From Caldivirga sp. MU80 (GTDB lineage Archaea > Thermoproteota > Thermoprotei > Thermoproteales > Thermocladiaceae): a stretch of DNA of 64,000 bases. The DNA is taken from NCBI RefSeq assembly GCF_001663375.1, contig NZ_LCTF01000007.1, positions 1 to 64,000 of the forward strand. Direction: 5' to 3'. The translations under genes and the position numbers were made by a program. The notes under the pieces are model-generated. The model saw only the letters and a program-made list of their open reading frames with translations, ran no database searches and was not told where the DNA came from. Shown piece by piece: positions 43,134 to 51,715 of this stretch (positions within the stretch are counted from its first letter, which is position 1; every line of letters starts with the position of its first letter).

Positions 43134-44309
43134 TCACTGGGCAACGCCTATGGTGTTACCGACGCCAACTATAACCACTTCATCACCCGGCTCCGTATAG
43201 GTCTCCACCACCTTACCCAGTCTCTCAACAACCTTATTAACGGCCTCATCTATCGTCTTAGACATTGCGTTAAGTGCCTCAGGCATACTCATCTTCACTA
43301 AGATGGCGTATATTGGGGTGCCGTACTTGGTCGCCACAGACTCTATGTTGAACTTCTCGACCCCGATACCACCCATTGCAACCCCAAGCCCCTCGGCTAT
43401 TGAGCCGCTCTCCTCACCCTCTAGCTTCAGTGCGGCATCTATGGTTATCATTAACCTTGGCCTCGCATTAATACCCTCATAAATGTACTTTATCGCGTCG
43501 TCCAAGTGACCCACGGTCCCACCTGGACCCTCCGCCTTAACTAGGTATATCTTCCTGTCCTTAAACATGCATGAGGCTAGGTAGGTATCCTTAACTGAGT
43601 TGCTTATGACATTTAAGTCGCTGCACAGGTTCTTAAACCTAAACACTGTTAATGGGCCCGCTGAGTCACCTATGGGTTGACCCTTGAGGAACACTGGGAC
43701 TGAACCATTTAATGCATCGATCTCCTCCTTAAGCAGTGGTAGTATTGCCGCTAGCTGAATTAGTAGGTAGTAGCTCTTGTACTTCATGGCTAACCTGTAG
43801 TAGTGGTCAATGACTTTATATATGAAGTTTAACTCCCTCAACACATCTATGACGTTTGTGAAGTTCTGCACCATGGGCCTATTGTTGCCTAGGGATGGCA
43901 TAAGCCTAATAACATCCCTCTCAAGCCTATCATTATACGAACTAACAAGCATCTTATACTTCCTAACCAACCCTTCAGGCTCAATACTCGTGGGCTCTAT
44001 TATAACCATCTCCATTAAATCCCTTATTCTACCCTCAATCAAATGCTTGTCTTCACTAACCTTATTCGCTATGAAGTCCATTACCTGGGATATGTTGTTA
44101 TTCATGAAAAACCTTAGCCTATTCAGGAAGCTACTCACCTGGGACTGGTACCTCCATAGTTGGAACATCTCGTAGAACCATGGGAATACCCCGAACCAAA
44201 GTATTAGAAGTATGATGTTGTACAGTAGGTATTGCTGAGCATTCTGACTACCTAGTGGGGTTGCCTGAAACACCTGAGCCATACCCAGTATCACTGAGCC
44301 ATTTACCAC
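43134..44309 (-). CDS. DUF1512-type membrane-anchored protein
   Basis: This 391-residue protein has one transmembrane helix near the N-terminus (about 28-45, YLLYNIILLILWFGVFPW), then a long, mostly helical cytoplasmic domain. A conserved-looking region contains VKAEGPGGTVGHLDDAI, ITIDAALKLEGEESGSIAEG, MGGIGVEKFNIE and VVIVGVGNTIGV. This fits the crenarchaeal DUF1512 family as I remember it; its function is unknown. The GTG start at 44309 is supported by a TTTAATTA box at about 44332-44339. It shares a palindrome-rich upstream region with a DtxR-type regulator. Confidence 0.65.
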   Translation of the reverse strand: MVNGSVILGMAQVFQATPLGSQNAQQYLLYNIILLILWFGVFPWFYEMFQLWRYQSQVSSFLNRLRFFMNNNISQVMDFIANKVSEDKHLIEGRIRDLMEMVIIEPTSIEPEGLVRKYKMLVSSYNDRLERDVIRLMPSLGNNRPMVQNFTNVIDVLRELNFIYKVIDHYYRLAMKYKSYYLLIQLAAILPLLKEEIDALNGSVPVFLKGQPIGDSAGPLTVFRFKNLCSDLNVISNSVKDTYLASCMFKDRKIYLVKAEGPGGTVGHLDDAIKYIYEGINARPRLMITIDAALKLEGEESGSIAEGLGVAMGGIGVEKFNIESVATKYGTPIYAILVKMSMPEALNAMSKTIDEAVNKVVERLGKVVETYTEPGDEVVIVGVGNTIGVAQ

Positions 44310-44687
44310 AACTCAGTAGGTGCATGGTGGGGGTAATTAAACGTTTCACTAAATACGAGTATTTACAAACTACTACAGTGTTTTAAAGTATGCCACCGAT
44401 ACTTTAAATCATCAGTATTGAGATAAAGTGTACGAATCCAAGCGAAGACCTACGTTACCATGATATACCGGTAACAAGGTTTAAATACTTTAAGGCTGAG
44501 AAACAAGGACCTTAACCATAATCCTACTTACCAGGACCAAGTGACTTGGTTAAAGGTGTACATGCACACTTAATACTAACTGAACCTAGGCCTTGAATTA
44601 AGTTTCCCATACCTAAAAACTTAGTTGTTATTAGGGAACCGTCACCAGACATTATTTTTATATAGGGATAAAAGATTAGGGAATTTG
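44310..44687. promoter_or_regulatory. Palindrome-rich intergenic region before the DtxR-type gene
   Basis: This 378-bp gap contains a run of inverted repeats: AAATAC-GA-GTATTT at 44351-44364; TTTAAAGTAT at 44382-44391 matched perfectly by 44399-44408 across 7 bp; GTTACC at 44454-44459 with GGTAAC at 44470-44475; ACCAAGT-G-ACTTGGT at 44536-44550; and GTGTACATGCACAC at 44557-44570. TATA-like boxes sit at about 44332-44339 (minus), 44480-44488 (plus) and 44655-44664 (plus). Operators for the DtxR-type regulator, or a small RNA starting near 44510, are plausible. Confidence 0.5.
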
Positions 44688-45332
44688 ATGGAGACTGTTA
44701 AGGAGAGCAGGAGTACTAAAGTTGCCAAGGAGGATTACTTAATGGTAATTAAGATACTTAACGATTTCTACGGTGAGGCGTCACTAACATTAATAGCCAA
44801 TGAACTTGGCGTCACCCCTGCAACTGCGCATAAGGTAATTGAGCATTTAAGTAATGAGGGGTATGTGGTTAAGTTAAGTAGGGGTATCTACACCCTAACG
44901 GATAGTGGTAACGGGTTAGCTGAGAGAATGCTGGGTAAGCATAGGATACTTGAAGTATTCTTAGGCATACTTGGGTTTAATCAACTTGAAACCCACGTGT
45001 ACGCCCATGAACTAGAGCACGTTAACGATCTAGTGATAGATAAAATATACAACATGCTTGGTAGGCCAAGGGTATGCCCACACGGTAACCCAATTTACGG
45101 CAAACCTGAGGGGGTGAGGTTATCGAAGACATACCCAGGTAGAGTTATTATAACTGCAGTAGCCGAGTTGAAGAGTGTATTAAGCTTCCTAGCTAGTAAT
45201 AAAATCAGCGTCAATGATACCCTAACTGTTATACGCAGAAGAAGGGGTGATGTTACAGTTGATTTTAATGGACGGCAAATAGTCATTGATGAGTCCATAG
45301 CATCAGGGATAGTTGTAATTGGGACAAGGTAG
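44688..45332 (+). CDS. DtxR/MntR-family metal-dependent regulator
   Basis: This 214-residue regulator has an N-terminal winged helix (KVAKEDYLMVIKILNDFYGE; LIANELGVTPATAHKVIEHL), the dimerisation/metal-binding domain with HRILEVFLGILG, ETHVYAHELEHVND and CPHGNPI, and a C-terminal FeoA-like SH3 domain. The His, Glu and Cys ligands of the family are present, suggesting Fe or Mn sensing. The ATG at 44688 is preferred over a start 21 codons earlier because TTTTATATAGG at about 44654-44664 sits at leaderless distance. It is preceded by several palindromes. Confidence 0.83.
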   Translation: METVKESRSTKVAKEDYLMVIKILNDFYGEASLTLIANELGVTPATAHKVIEHLSNEGYVVKLSRGIYTLTDSGNGLAERMLGKHRILEVFLGILGFNQLETHVYAHELEHVNDLVIDKIYNMLGRPRVCPHGNPIYGKPEGVRLSKTYPGRVIITAVAELKSVLSFLASNKISVNDTLTVIRRRRGDVTVDFNGRQIVIDESIASGIVVIGTR

Positions 45333-45367
45333 TTGCACACTTTTAAGCATAGGGGGTAAAAAACTTG

Positions 45368-45814
45368 ATGCAGTGCGTTAGTGAAGTGGGGAATGCGATG
45401 GAAGAGGTCCTGAGGGTTATGTGCAGGGGAGGTAGCGTGAATGATGCTGTGGCCATGGCTGCACTTAAGGTTAAGAATGATGCATGCGCCAAGGAGGTTG
45501 ATGATGCATTAAGGGGTATTACACTAGGTGAGACGGTTAAGTCAAATAACCCAGTGGTAAACAATTACCTACTTTACGTGAAATCAAGGGTTAGTGAGGC
45601 GCTTAAAAGGAGCCTTGCATCAATATTACCGGTTATTAATGGCGGCGATGTCGACCAAGCCCTAAACGAACTGGTGACCGGAATATGTACATCATCAATT
45701 GACGACTTGCCTTACATAGTGGACTTAGCTAGGTTAATAACACTGGCCAAGTATGATAAATCCGTCATTGACGATGTTGCTTGTAGAGTTAGGCTGCTAA
45801 TTAATAGGACATAG
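45368..45814 (+). CDS. Hypothetical 148-residue helical protein
   Basis: This unrecognised soluble protein is predicted to be all alpha-helical, with five cysteines spread along it. It starts MQCVSEVGNAMEEVLRVMCR. A CTTTTAAGC box at 45339-45347 supports the ATG at 45368 and indicates its own promoter 36 bp after the DtxR-type gene. There is no catalytic signature. Confidence 0.65.
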   Translation: MQCVSEVGNAMEEVLRVMCRGGSVNDAVAMAALKVKNDACAKEVDDALRGITLGETVKSNNPVVNNYLLYVKSRVSEALKRSLASILPVINGGDVDQALNELVTGICTSSIDDLPYIVDLARLITLAKYDKSVIDDVACRVRLLINRT

Positions 45815-45898
45815 GTACACGGCGCAATTGAAATGTAAAGGCGCATACACGCGCAGACGAGCCTTTACGGGCTTAAGGATTGTGTAGTATTTAGGTAA

Positions 45899-46819
45899 TT
45901 AACTTGTTTTGCCTCCGCCTAATTCAGGTGCCTTACTGTACAGTACTGATGCTAATGCATCCGCCTGCGCCTGCGCCTTAGCCAGTATGAGACCTATTGC
46001 CTCGGCCACTGGTATGTTGGCGTTTACGGCTAGGTTGCGTGCCTCAAGCACAGCCCTAGTGATCAATATACTTATGGTTTCTGGGATCAGTAGAGTTGAA
46101 TTGATGGCTAGGTTCAATGCCCATGATGCGGCTTGTTTAAACATACCCTCATATGCCTTGATGTCTATGGCTAACTCCTCACCCTTAACTAGGTACCTGC
46201 CGTTAATTAACGCCACCTTAATTCTGAGTGCCTCGTATATTGGCTTAACGTTGATTAGCCTTAGTAGGTCGGCTAATTCAGGGGTAACAGTATCGCCAGC
46301 CTTAGCCACCTGCGTATCCTTAGCCACCCATATCTTGCCCTCCCTAATCTGCGTCGGAATTTTAAGCTTGCTAAACCTACTTAATATTGGGCCTGGGTTA
46401 ATGCCTGTATTACCAGCTGGGACTATTATCTCGGTTTGGAGGGCATCACCAGGCTTTGCGTACCTCCTAACCGAATTATCAATAATGACCTTGTAGAGGT
46501 CGAAGGGGTTCTCATTAGTGAAGATATAACCGTTTTCACCCGTTAAGTAACCCTTCTCAATATCAGGGTTGAGTGACTCGCCGTAGACCCTCCTCAACGC
46601 TATTAGGAACAGTTTGTTTCTAAAGATCTTAACAACCCCATGGCCCCTCAGCGCCCTCCTGTATTGCTGGAGTATTGATGCTGATAATCCCCTTAGATCG
46701 AATATCACTATTACCCTGTACTCCCTAATTAACCCCTCAAGCTCCTCCAGGGTCTTAACCTTCCAGTCAGGGTATGGCTTAGCCCTGGTGTACCGCTGCC
46801 CTGCAGTTGCGGTAGCCAT
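45899..46819 (-). CDS. rplP0: Ribosomal protein uL10 (P0)
   Basis: This 306-residue archaeal P0 is the base of the ribosomal stalk that recruits translation GTPases. VIVIFDLRGLSASILQQYRR and KIFRNKLFLIALRR form the rRNA-binding domain. TEIIVPAGNTGINPGPIL and VAKAGDTVTPELADLLRL follow, and C-terminal helices bind L12 dimers. The last residues (ELGGGKTS) lack the usual charged C-terminal peptide, a mild oddity. Two adjacent ATGs (46822, 46819) are possible. TATA-like TATTAAAAC at about 46841-46850. Confidence 0.92.
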   Translation of the reverse strand: MATATAGQRYTRAKPYPDWKVKTLEELEGLIREYRVIVIFDLRGLSASILQQYRRALRGHGVVKIFRNKLFLIALRRVYGESLNPDIEKGYLTGENGYIFTNENPFDLYKVIIDNSVRRYAKPGDALQTEIIVPAGNTGINPGPILSRFSKLKIPTQIREGKIWVAKDTQVAKAGDTVTPELADLLRLINVKPIYEALRIKVALINGRYLVKGEELAIDIKAYEGMFKQAASWALNLAINSTLLIPETISILITRAVLEARNLAVNANIPVAEAIGLILAKAQAQADALASVLYSKAPELGGGKTS

Positions 46820-46881
46820 CATTCGGCACTTGGGGGATTATTATTAAAACTTTACTGCCTGCTGCGTAATATGGATTCTCA

Positions 46882-47574
46882 CTAGGCACCCCCAGTTTGG
46901 CCGCTGGTTAACTGCTGTGGAACCTCCTGCGTAACCTTAGTGGCCTCGGCCTGTGGCTTGGTCTCCATCCCTTTAGGCTGCTCAAGCACCTTTATCTTGA
47001 TTATCTCAACCTTCCTAAGTGGGTATATTTTCTTAGCTATGTTGAAGAACTCAACTTGAAGCTTACCCATTATTGAGTCCCTAACTAGGGTGTTGAAGTC
47101 CATCTCTTGGCTAACCTTATCCAGCGTATCCATTATTGACCTCCTTATTAGGTGTTTGTGGGTTCTGGTGCACCTATACGTGGTTATTGCAAGTATCTCC
47201 ATCCTTAACCTACCACCATCCCTAGTGGTCACATCCTTAATTATCATCACTTTACTTGAGCCTCTCCTAATGAGGTTCCTGATGTAATCCCTGGTCAGTT
47301 CCATCCCATTGAACTGTGTCAATGCCCTATCACCATCAATACTACTTACCTTGAACCTAAGCTTAATGTTAATGTGAGTTAAGTCCTTGGTCAAGTCATA
47401 TAACGTTATCTCAACATTCCTATTAACAGCCTTGGATGGCTCATCAACAGGGATCTCGACAATGGCCTGACCCCCCAGGAAGGCTGGGGCGTGGACAATG
47501 AGCCATTTCTTAAATGCCCACCTACCTAGAGGTATCCTCTGTTGCGTAACTGCCTGCTGCGCTTGAGCCATCAT
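46882..47574 (-). CDS. rps3ae: Ribosomal protein eS1 (S3Ae)
   Basis: This 230-residue small-subunit protein near the mRNA exit has WAFKKWLIVHAPAFLGG, EITLYDLTKDLTHINIKLRF, RRGSSKVMIIKDVTTRDGG and MDFNTLVRDSIMGKLQVEF, typical of archaeal S3Ae. The C-terminus is a Gln/Thr-rich tail. The start is an ATG at 47574 (a second ATG follows at once); a TTTAAAAAC box at about 47594-47602 lies about 25 bp upstream. It is 59 bp upstream of P0 on the same strand. Confidence 0.92.
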   Translation of the reverse strand: MMAQAQQAVTQQRIPLGRWAFKKWLIVHAPAFLGGQAIVEIPVDEPSKAVNRNVEITLYDLTKDLTHINIKLRFKVSSIDGDRALTQFNGMELTRDYIRNLIRRGSSKVMIIKDVTTRDGGRLRMEILAITTYRCTRTHKHLIRRSIMDTLDKVSQEMDFNTLVRDSIMGKLQVEFFNIAKKIYPLRKVEIIKIKVLEQPKGMETKPQAEATKVTQEVPQQLTSGQTGGA

Positions 47575-47763
47575 CAAACCTACATTGCCTTAGTTTAAAA
47601 ACTTTATTGCTCCTTCACAGGAAATGTAACCATAACCCACCCAGCATTGCCAAGAGACAAGGCAGATGCATGGCCCAAAACCTAAGAACTTCAGTAAGCC
47701 TCGGCGTATTCCATTAATTTTAACTGTTCCCTTAATTTAGGGGATGCTTAATGCTATTCCCGA

Positions 47764-50700
47764 ATGGTAAACCGTTATGAAGCATTAGGCTTCGTGGATA
47801 GGCCATTCAACCCAAGTGGACTCCCCCCAATGACTAGGCGTTACGCTACAATGGGTCTTGATAAGGAGATCAGTGAGGTGATGAAGGCAATCGACGTCTT
47901 CCTGAGGGGAAGTGATAACATGCTCCTAGTCATAATTGGACCCTATGGCTTTGGTAAATCAGACCTACTTGATGATGTTGAGGAGAGACTTAAGGGGCTT
48001 AACATCGACACTATTAGAACGGCGCTAAGCCTCAGCATGAGCATTAAGGATTTCTTGATCAGTAGGCTTCGTGATAGGGACCCTAGTAAGCCAATGGTTA
48101 TAATGTTCGATGAGGCAGATGAATTAACTAGGGCTGTGTTAATGTCCGGCGGCGTGAATAGTGATGTTAAAAACGCCATTATGCAGGTCACCGGGTTAAT
48201 AAGGGCTATACTTGAACCTAAGAATTACGCATCTCTGCTTAACCTGAAGCCAAGTAGCCTAGGCAGGATAATGATAATAGCCGCCTTCACCCCCCAGCTC
48301 TACTACAGCATACTAAGGAACAGCGTACCTGATGTGTTCGACATAGCCAGAGGCAGGGTGTTTAAGGAGGTGGTGATTGATGATAGGGTGCCTTACTGGC
48401 TTTATGAGGCCATAGTCGAGAATAGGCTCCTATCGTACTCAACGCCGGAAAGGCTTAAGGCGATTAAGGATGGTAAAATCAGCCCACTATGGCCATTTAA
48501 CAGGGAACTGCTATCATTAATCTACCTGATAGCCAGGAGGATGGAGAATGGGCAAGCCTCACCGAGGAACCTCATCAAGTTGACCTCCAAGTTATTTGAA
48601 ATGGCCATTGAGAATAATGGACAATTAAGCGTTAACCTAGTGCTTAGTTTCGTAACATCTGAACTGGGTAAGTACGTTAACCTCGATTTACTCAATGAAC
48701 TGAAGACATATGGTGATGAGGTGCTGGGCGTGGCATTATCAGGCATACCAGTTAAGGCCAATTCAAACATTGAATTAACTGGGCTTGTTGAGAAGGTTAA
48801 GGTTATTGAGGTTAACCCAGATAACCCAAGCGAGTTACGCAAGGTGAATAATGTAAGGATGATTTACGGTAAGCCGCCCATAATAGTCGACGACTTAAGG
48901 AACCTATCCATAGAATATGGCTCATACTACACGGTGCCAACCGATAGAGGCATTAGGTTATTCGTAATACTCCCACCTGATGCAAACCTGGAGGGTTTCG
49001 TAGGTTATGATGCGTATATACTGAAGAAGGGCATCCACGATAAGTTACTAGGCTTAGTTAGCACTGAAGGTGCCAGCGTTGATGAGTTAGGCAACTTCAT
49101 TAAGCAGTTAGCCGCCATGAAGCCTGTTGATGTGGCTGGTAGGATAATCGGTATGCTAGCTAAGAGCGATGCAATTAAGGTTCAGGATGGCTTAAGGGTA
49201 GCCATTGTTGATAATGTGCTGGATGCTAGACTGGCCTACGCAACACTCGATAACCCAGATAAGGTGGCTAGTATTGCGTTGAACTGCGGTGTTAAGGTAA
49301 ATGGGCAGGTTAAGTACGTGGACGGCTTAATAGCCCTAGTGGTTAATGACCAGGTGTTAACTAATCAATTAAACACAAACCTAAACATTAAGTGGTGCAA
49401 CACATACGATGCATCCCAGAGAATCCTCCTTCTGAGTTACGGCTCAGATAGCATTGAGGAGTTAAGGAACACGTTGATAGGCCTATACGTGCTTTCAAGG
49501 TTCAGCAAAGTGCCCAGTGAGTACAGTAGCCAAGTTCAAGTTGCAATGAGGTTCATCGAGAGAGTGAGCGCCTTTAGGGACTCGTTAAGGAACCACATAC
49601 TTCAATACACCCTAGGCCTACCCAGGAGGAGAGAGGGTAAGAGGGACGCCATTAGGGGTATTGTTGAGAGTTGGATTGAGGGTAAGGTCGACCAGCAGTT
49701 GCCACCAGCCTTTAGGTGCGGTGATAAGCCATGCATCTCCAGGGTTGAGTCAACCCTAGTCAACTATCTAAGTAACGTGGGTAAGCCCATTGACGAGAGG
49801 GAACTTGAGCAGATAATAAGGGGGCTCTTCCCGGTGCAATTGTGGAGGGAGTTCAGGGAGCATGACCTCGTGGAGCTTATGAGACTCAGGGGGCTACTAC
49901 ACGACCATAATGGTAAGTACATCCTGACCGTTGGTGATGGATTTAGAAGAGCTGTTGAGGATACGTGCAGTAGAATAAGGGAGCTGAGTAAATCACTGGA
50001 CAGCGGCATAACCATTAATATTAATGGTGTCAACCTAACTCTGCAGGCCGGTTTAAGCAACCTGCAGGGTAGTGTTAAGGCTCTTGAGGATGAGTGTAGG
50101 CTACTCATGACTGTGATAAGGAATCCAAGTGAGGATGACTTAAAGAGGCTGGCTAAAATAAACTTAAGACTATTGGACATTCAAAGCGAGGCGGATGAGG
50201 TTAAGGGTAAGGAGGGGAACCTAGTTAACGAAATTAAGGCGATTATAGGCAACTTGAACACAATTATCGATTCCATAGGTGGTGAGCAGGGCATAAGGGC
50301 TGAGCTTAAGGATGCCGTGAGGGCTAAGGTAAATGAACTTAAGGAACTCATCAATAGGGTTGTGGGTAACCTGAACGGGTTAAGCGTAGATAAGGCATAT
50401 GAGGCTTTAAAGGCCCTTAATGATAATGTAACAAAGGAGATTAATAGACTCAGGAGGGAACTTGAAGTGGCCACTTCAATACTCCTCTACGCACACGAAT
50501 ACTCAATGATAACCATGACCCTGTCTAAGATTAGCCAACTGATTAATGAGGGGGATTCAGTGCTGAAGGGCAACACCAGCATCGACGTTGTTGACTCTAT
50601 CGTTGAACTACTCAGCAGGGACTCACTGGAGGACTTGGAAATAGCCCTAAGCGAATATGAGAGCAGGGTTAAGGAAGCCAGGGCTAGGTTAATGGACTAC

Positions 50701-51063
50701 ATCAACAAGGCGAGGTTTAAGGTTACTAAGATCAGCAACTCGATTAACTGGCTTAGGCATAGGGGTTTACTTAACCAGGACGTAGCCATACCAAGCCTCA
50801 ACTTCACTAACCTAAATGAACTGAGGATGAGTATTGAGAACTTGGTGGCCATAAACAAATTGATCGCTAGTAAGCTTAGTGAAATATCAAATAAACTCAA
50901 CGTACCCTTAAGCGTACTAACCTACATAGCATCCAATGGGCCTAACGTTGGTATAGACGAGGTTGTTATGGCGAGGGAACTTGGGATGGAATCGAAGGAT
51001 GTTGTTAATTACCTTGAAACCCTATGGAGAGCTAAACTGGTGGAGAAGCGTTATGTCTCCTAG
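47764..51063 (+). CDS. Giant P-loop ATPase with coiled coil and C-terminal winged helix
   Basis: This 1,099-residue ATPase belongs to no family I can name. Walker A is GPYGFGKS at residues 59-66 and Walker B MVIMFDEADE at 111-120, preceded by GFVDRPFNPSG, an arrangement like ORC/STAND-type AAA ATPases. The middle is mixed alpha/beta. About 720-1030 is helical with long heptad-like stretches, and the end (about 1055-1095) reads as a winged helix (VMARELGMESKDVVNYLETL). It is not HerA: the HerA/FtsK-specific layout is missing. It overlaps the next gene by 11 bp, and a NurA-like protein follows. TATA-like CTTAATTTAG at 47731-47740 gives a leaderless ATG. A DNA-processing motor is the working inference. 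Confidence 0.75.
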   Translation: MVNRYEALGFVDRPFNPSGLPPMTRRYATMGLDKEISEVMKAIDVFLRGSDNMLLVIIGPYGFGKSDLLDDVEERLKGLNIDTIRTALSLSMSIKDFLISRLRDRDPSKPMVIMFDEADELTRAVLMSGGVNSDVKNAIMQVTGLIRAILEPKNYASLLNLKPSSLGRIMIIAAFTPQLYYSILRNSVPDVFDIARGRVFKEVVIDDRVPYWLYEAIVENRLLSYSTPERLKAIKDGKISPLWPFNRELLSLIYLIARRMENGQASPRNLIKLTSKLFEMAIENNGQLSVNLVLSFVTSELGKYVNLDLLNELKTYGDEVLGVALSGIPVKANSNIELTGLVEKVKVIEVNPDNPSELRKVNNVRMIYGKPPIIVDDLRNLSIEYGSYYTVPTDRGIRLFVILPPDANLEGFVGYDAYILKKGIHDKLLGLVSTEGASVDELGNFIKQLAAMKPVDVAGRIIGMLAKSDAIKVQDGLRVAIVDNVLDARLAYATLDNPDKVASIALNCGVKVNGQVKYVDGLIALVVNDQVLTNQLNTNLNIKWCNTYDASQRILLLSYGSDSIEELRNTLIGLYVLSRFSKVPSEYSSQVQVAMRFIERVSAFRDSLRNHILQYTLGLPRRREGKRDAIRGIVESWIEGKVDQQLPPAFRCGDKPCISRVESTLVNYLSNVGKPIDERELEQIIRGLFPVQLWREFREHDLVELMRLRGLLHDHNGKYILTVGDGFRRAVEDTCSRIRELSKSLDSGITININGVNLTLQAGLSNLQGSVKALEDECRLLMTVIRNPSEDDLKRLAKINLRLLDIQSEADEVKGKEGNLVNEIKAIIGNLNTIIDSIGGEQGIRAELKDAVRAKVNELKELINRVVGNLNGLSVDKAYEALKALNDNVTKEINRLRRELEVATSILLYAHEYSMITMTLSKISQLINEGDSVLKGNTSIDVVDSIVELLSRDSLEDLEIALSEYESRVKEARARLMDYINKARFKVTKISNSINWLRHRGLLNQDVAIPSLNFTNLNELRMSIENLVAINKLIASKLSEISNKLNVPLSVLTYIASNGPNVGIDEVVMARELGMESKDVVNYLETLWRAKLVEKRYVS

Positions 51064-51715
51064 CCCACCGTTGATAATAGCCGTGGTTGATGACCTAGAC
51101 AGTGAGTTATGCAGATTTGTACAATGCATACGTAACTACGACTTTAATAGTAGGGCTGACGTATTGATGTGCCTTAAACAATGTCCAGGGGCAAGGGCGC
51201 ACATAGTGATTAATGTAAACAACTGCAACTGGAGTGGCCCTGTAATTTACGGTAACGTCACCCTTAGGTCAATCAAGTGCTGTGGCGGTGAACAAGCCAC
51301 GTCAACCATAGTGAGGTCAAGGACTGATCAATCCCCCATCTCTAGCCAAGTGGAGGATGGATGCGTGAGGTTAACTAATGAGGGCTTAATCATAACCGGC
51401 TACATTCCTAAGATATACTTAAACTTGATGGTTAATATACTGTTGAATGATATTAATGCCCTATGGGGTAACGTGGTGAATAATGGGGTGGTTAACAGGT
51501 TGGTTAACATTGTGCTGGCGGAGAGGTATTCACTTGGGTTATCCAAGACGCTGATGGGGCTTGTTAAGGCCCTTAAGACAGGGGATGCGTCGAACCTGGA
51601 CAGGGAGACTGTGAGTATACTTGAGGGGCTGGGTATATTGGATTCAGGGGTGTTGGTGGATAAGGATAAGTTAAGGGCACTGATAGACGAGGTGACTAAG
51701 ATTGTATACCCTTGA
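51053..51715 (+). CDS. Cys-rich protein of unknown function in ATPase-NurA operon
   Basis: This 220-residue protein is unrecognised. The N-terminal 100 residues have a beta-strand start (PLIIAVVDDLDSELC) and eight or so cysteines, including CRFVQC, CLKQC and CC, suggesting a metal or Fe-S site or disulfides. The C-terminal 110 residues are helical, ending in a winged-helix-like unit (LDRETVSILEGLGILDSG). The ATG at 51053 overlaps the ATPase stop, and the stop overlaps the NurA-like start by 14 bp, so all three are produced together. The upstream alternative start at 50963 would overlap the ATPase by 100 bp and is rejected. Confidence 0.65.
   Translation: MSPSPPLIIAVVDDLDSELCRFVQCIRNYDFNSRADVLMCLKQCPGARAHIVINVNNCNWSGPVIYGNVTLRSIKCCGGEQATSTIVRSRTDQSPISSQVEDGCVRLTNEGLIITGYIPKIYLNLMVNILLNDINALWGNVVNNGVVNRLVNIVLAERYSLGLSKTLMGLVKALKTGDASNLDRETVSILEGLGILDSGVLVDKDKLRALIDEVTKIVYP

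Noticed and set aside
47764-51063. HerA or SMC/Rad50 identity for the giant ATPase
   Set aside because: Walker A and B lie only 50 residues apart near the N-terminus and no ABC signature or HerA-type barrel/FtsK layout is visible.
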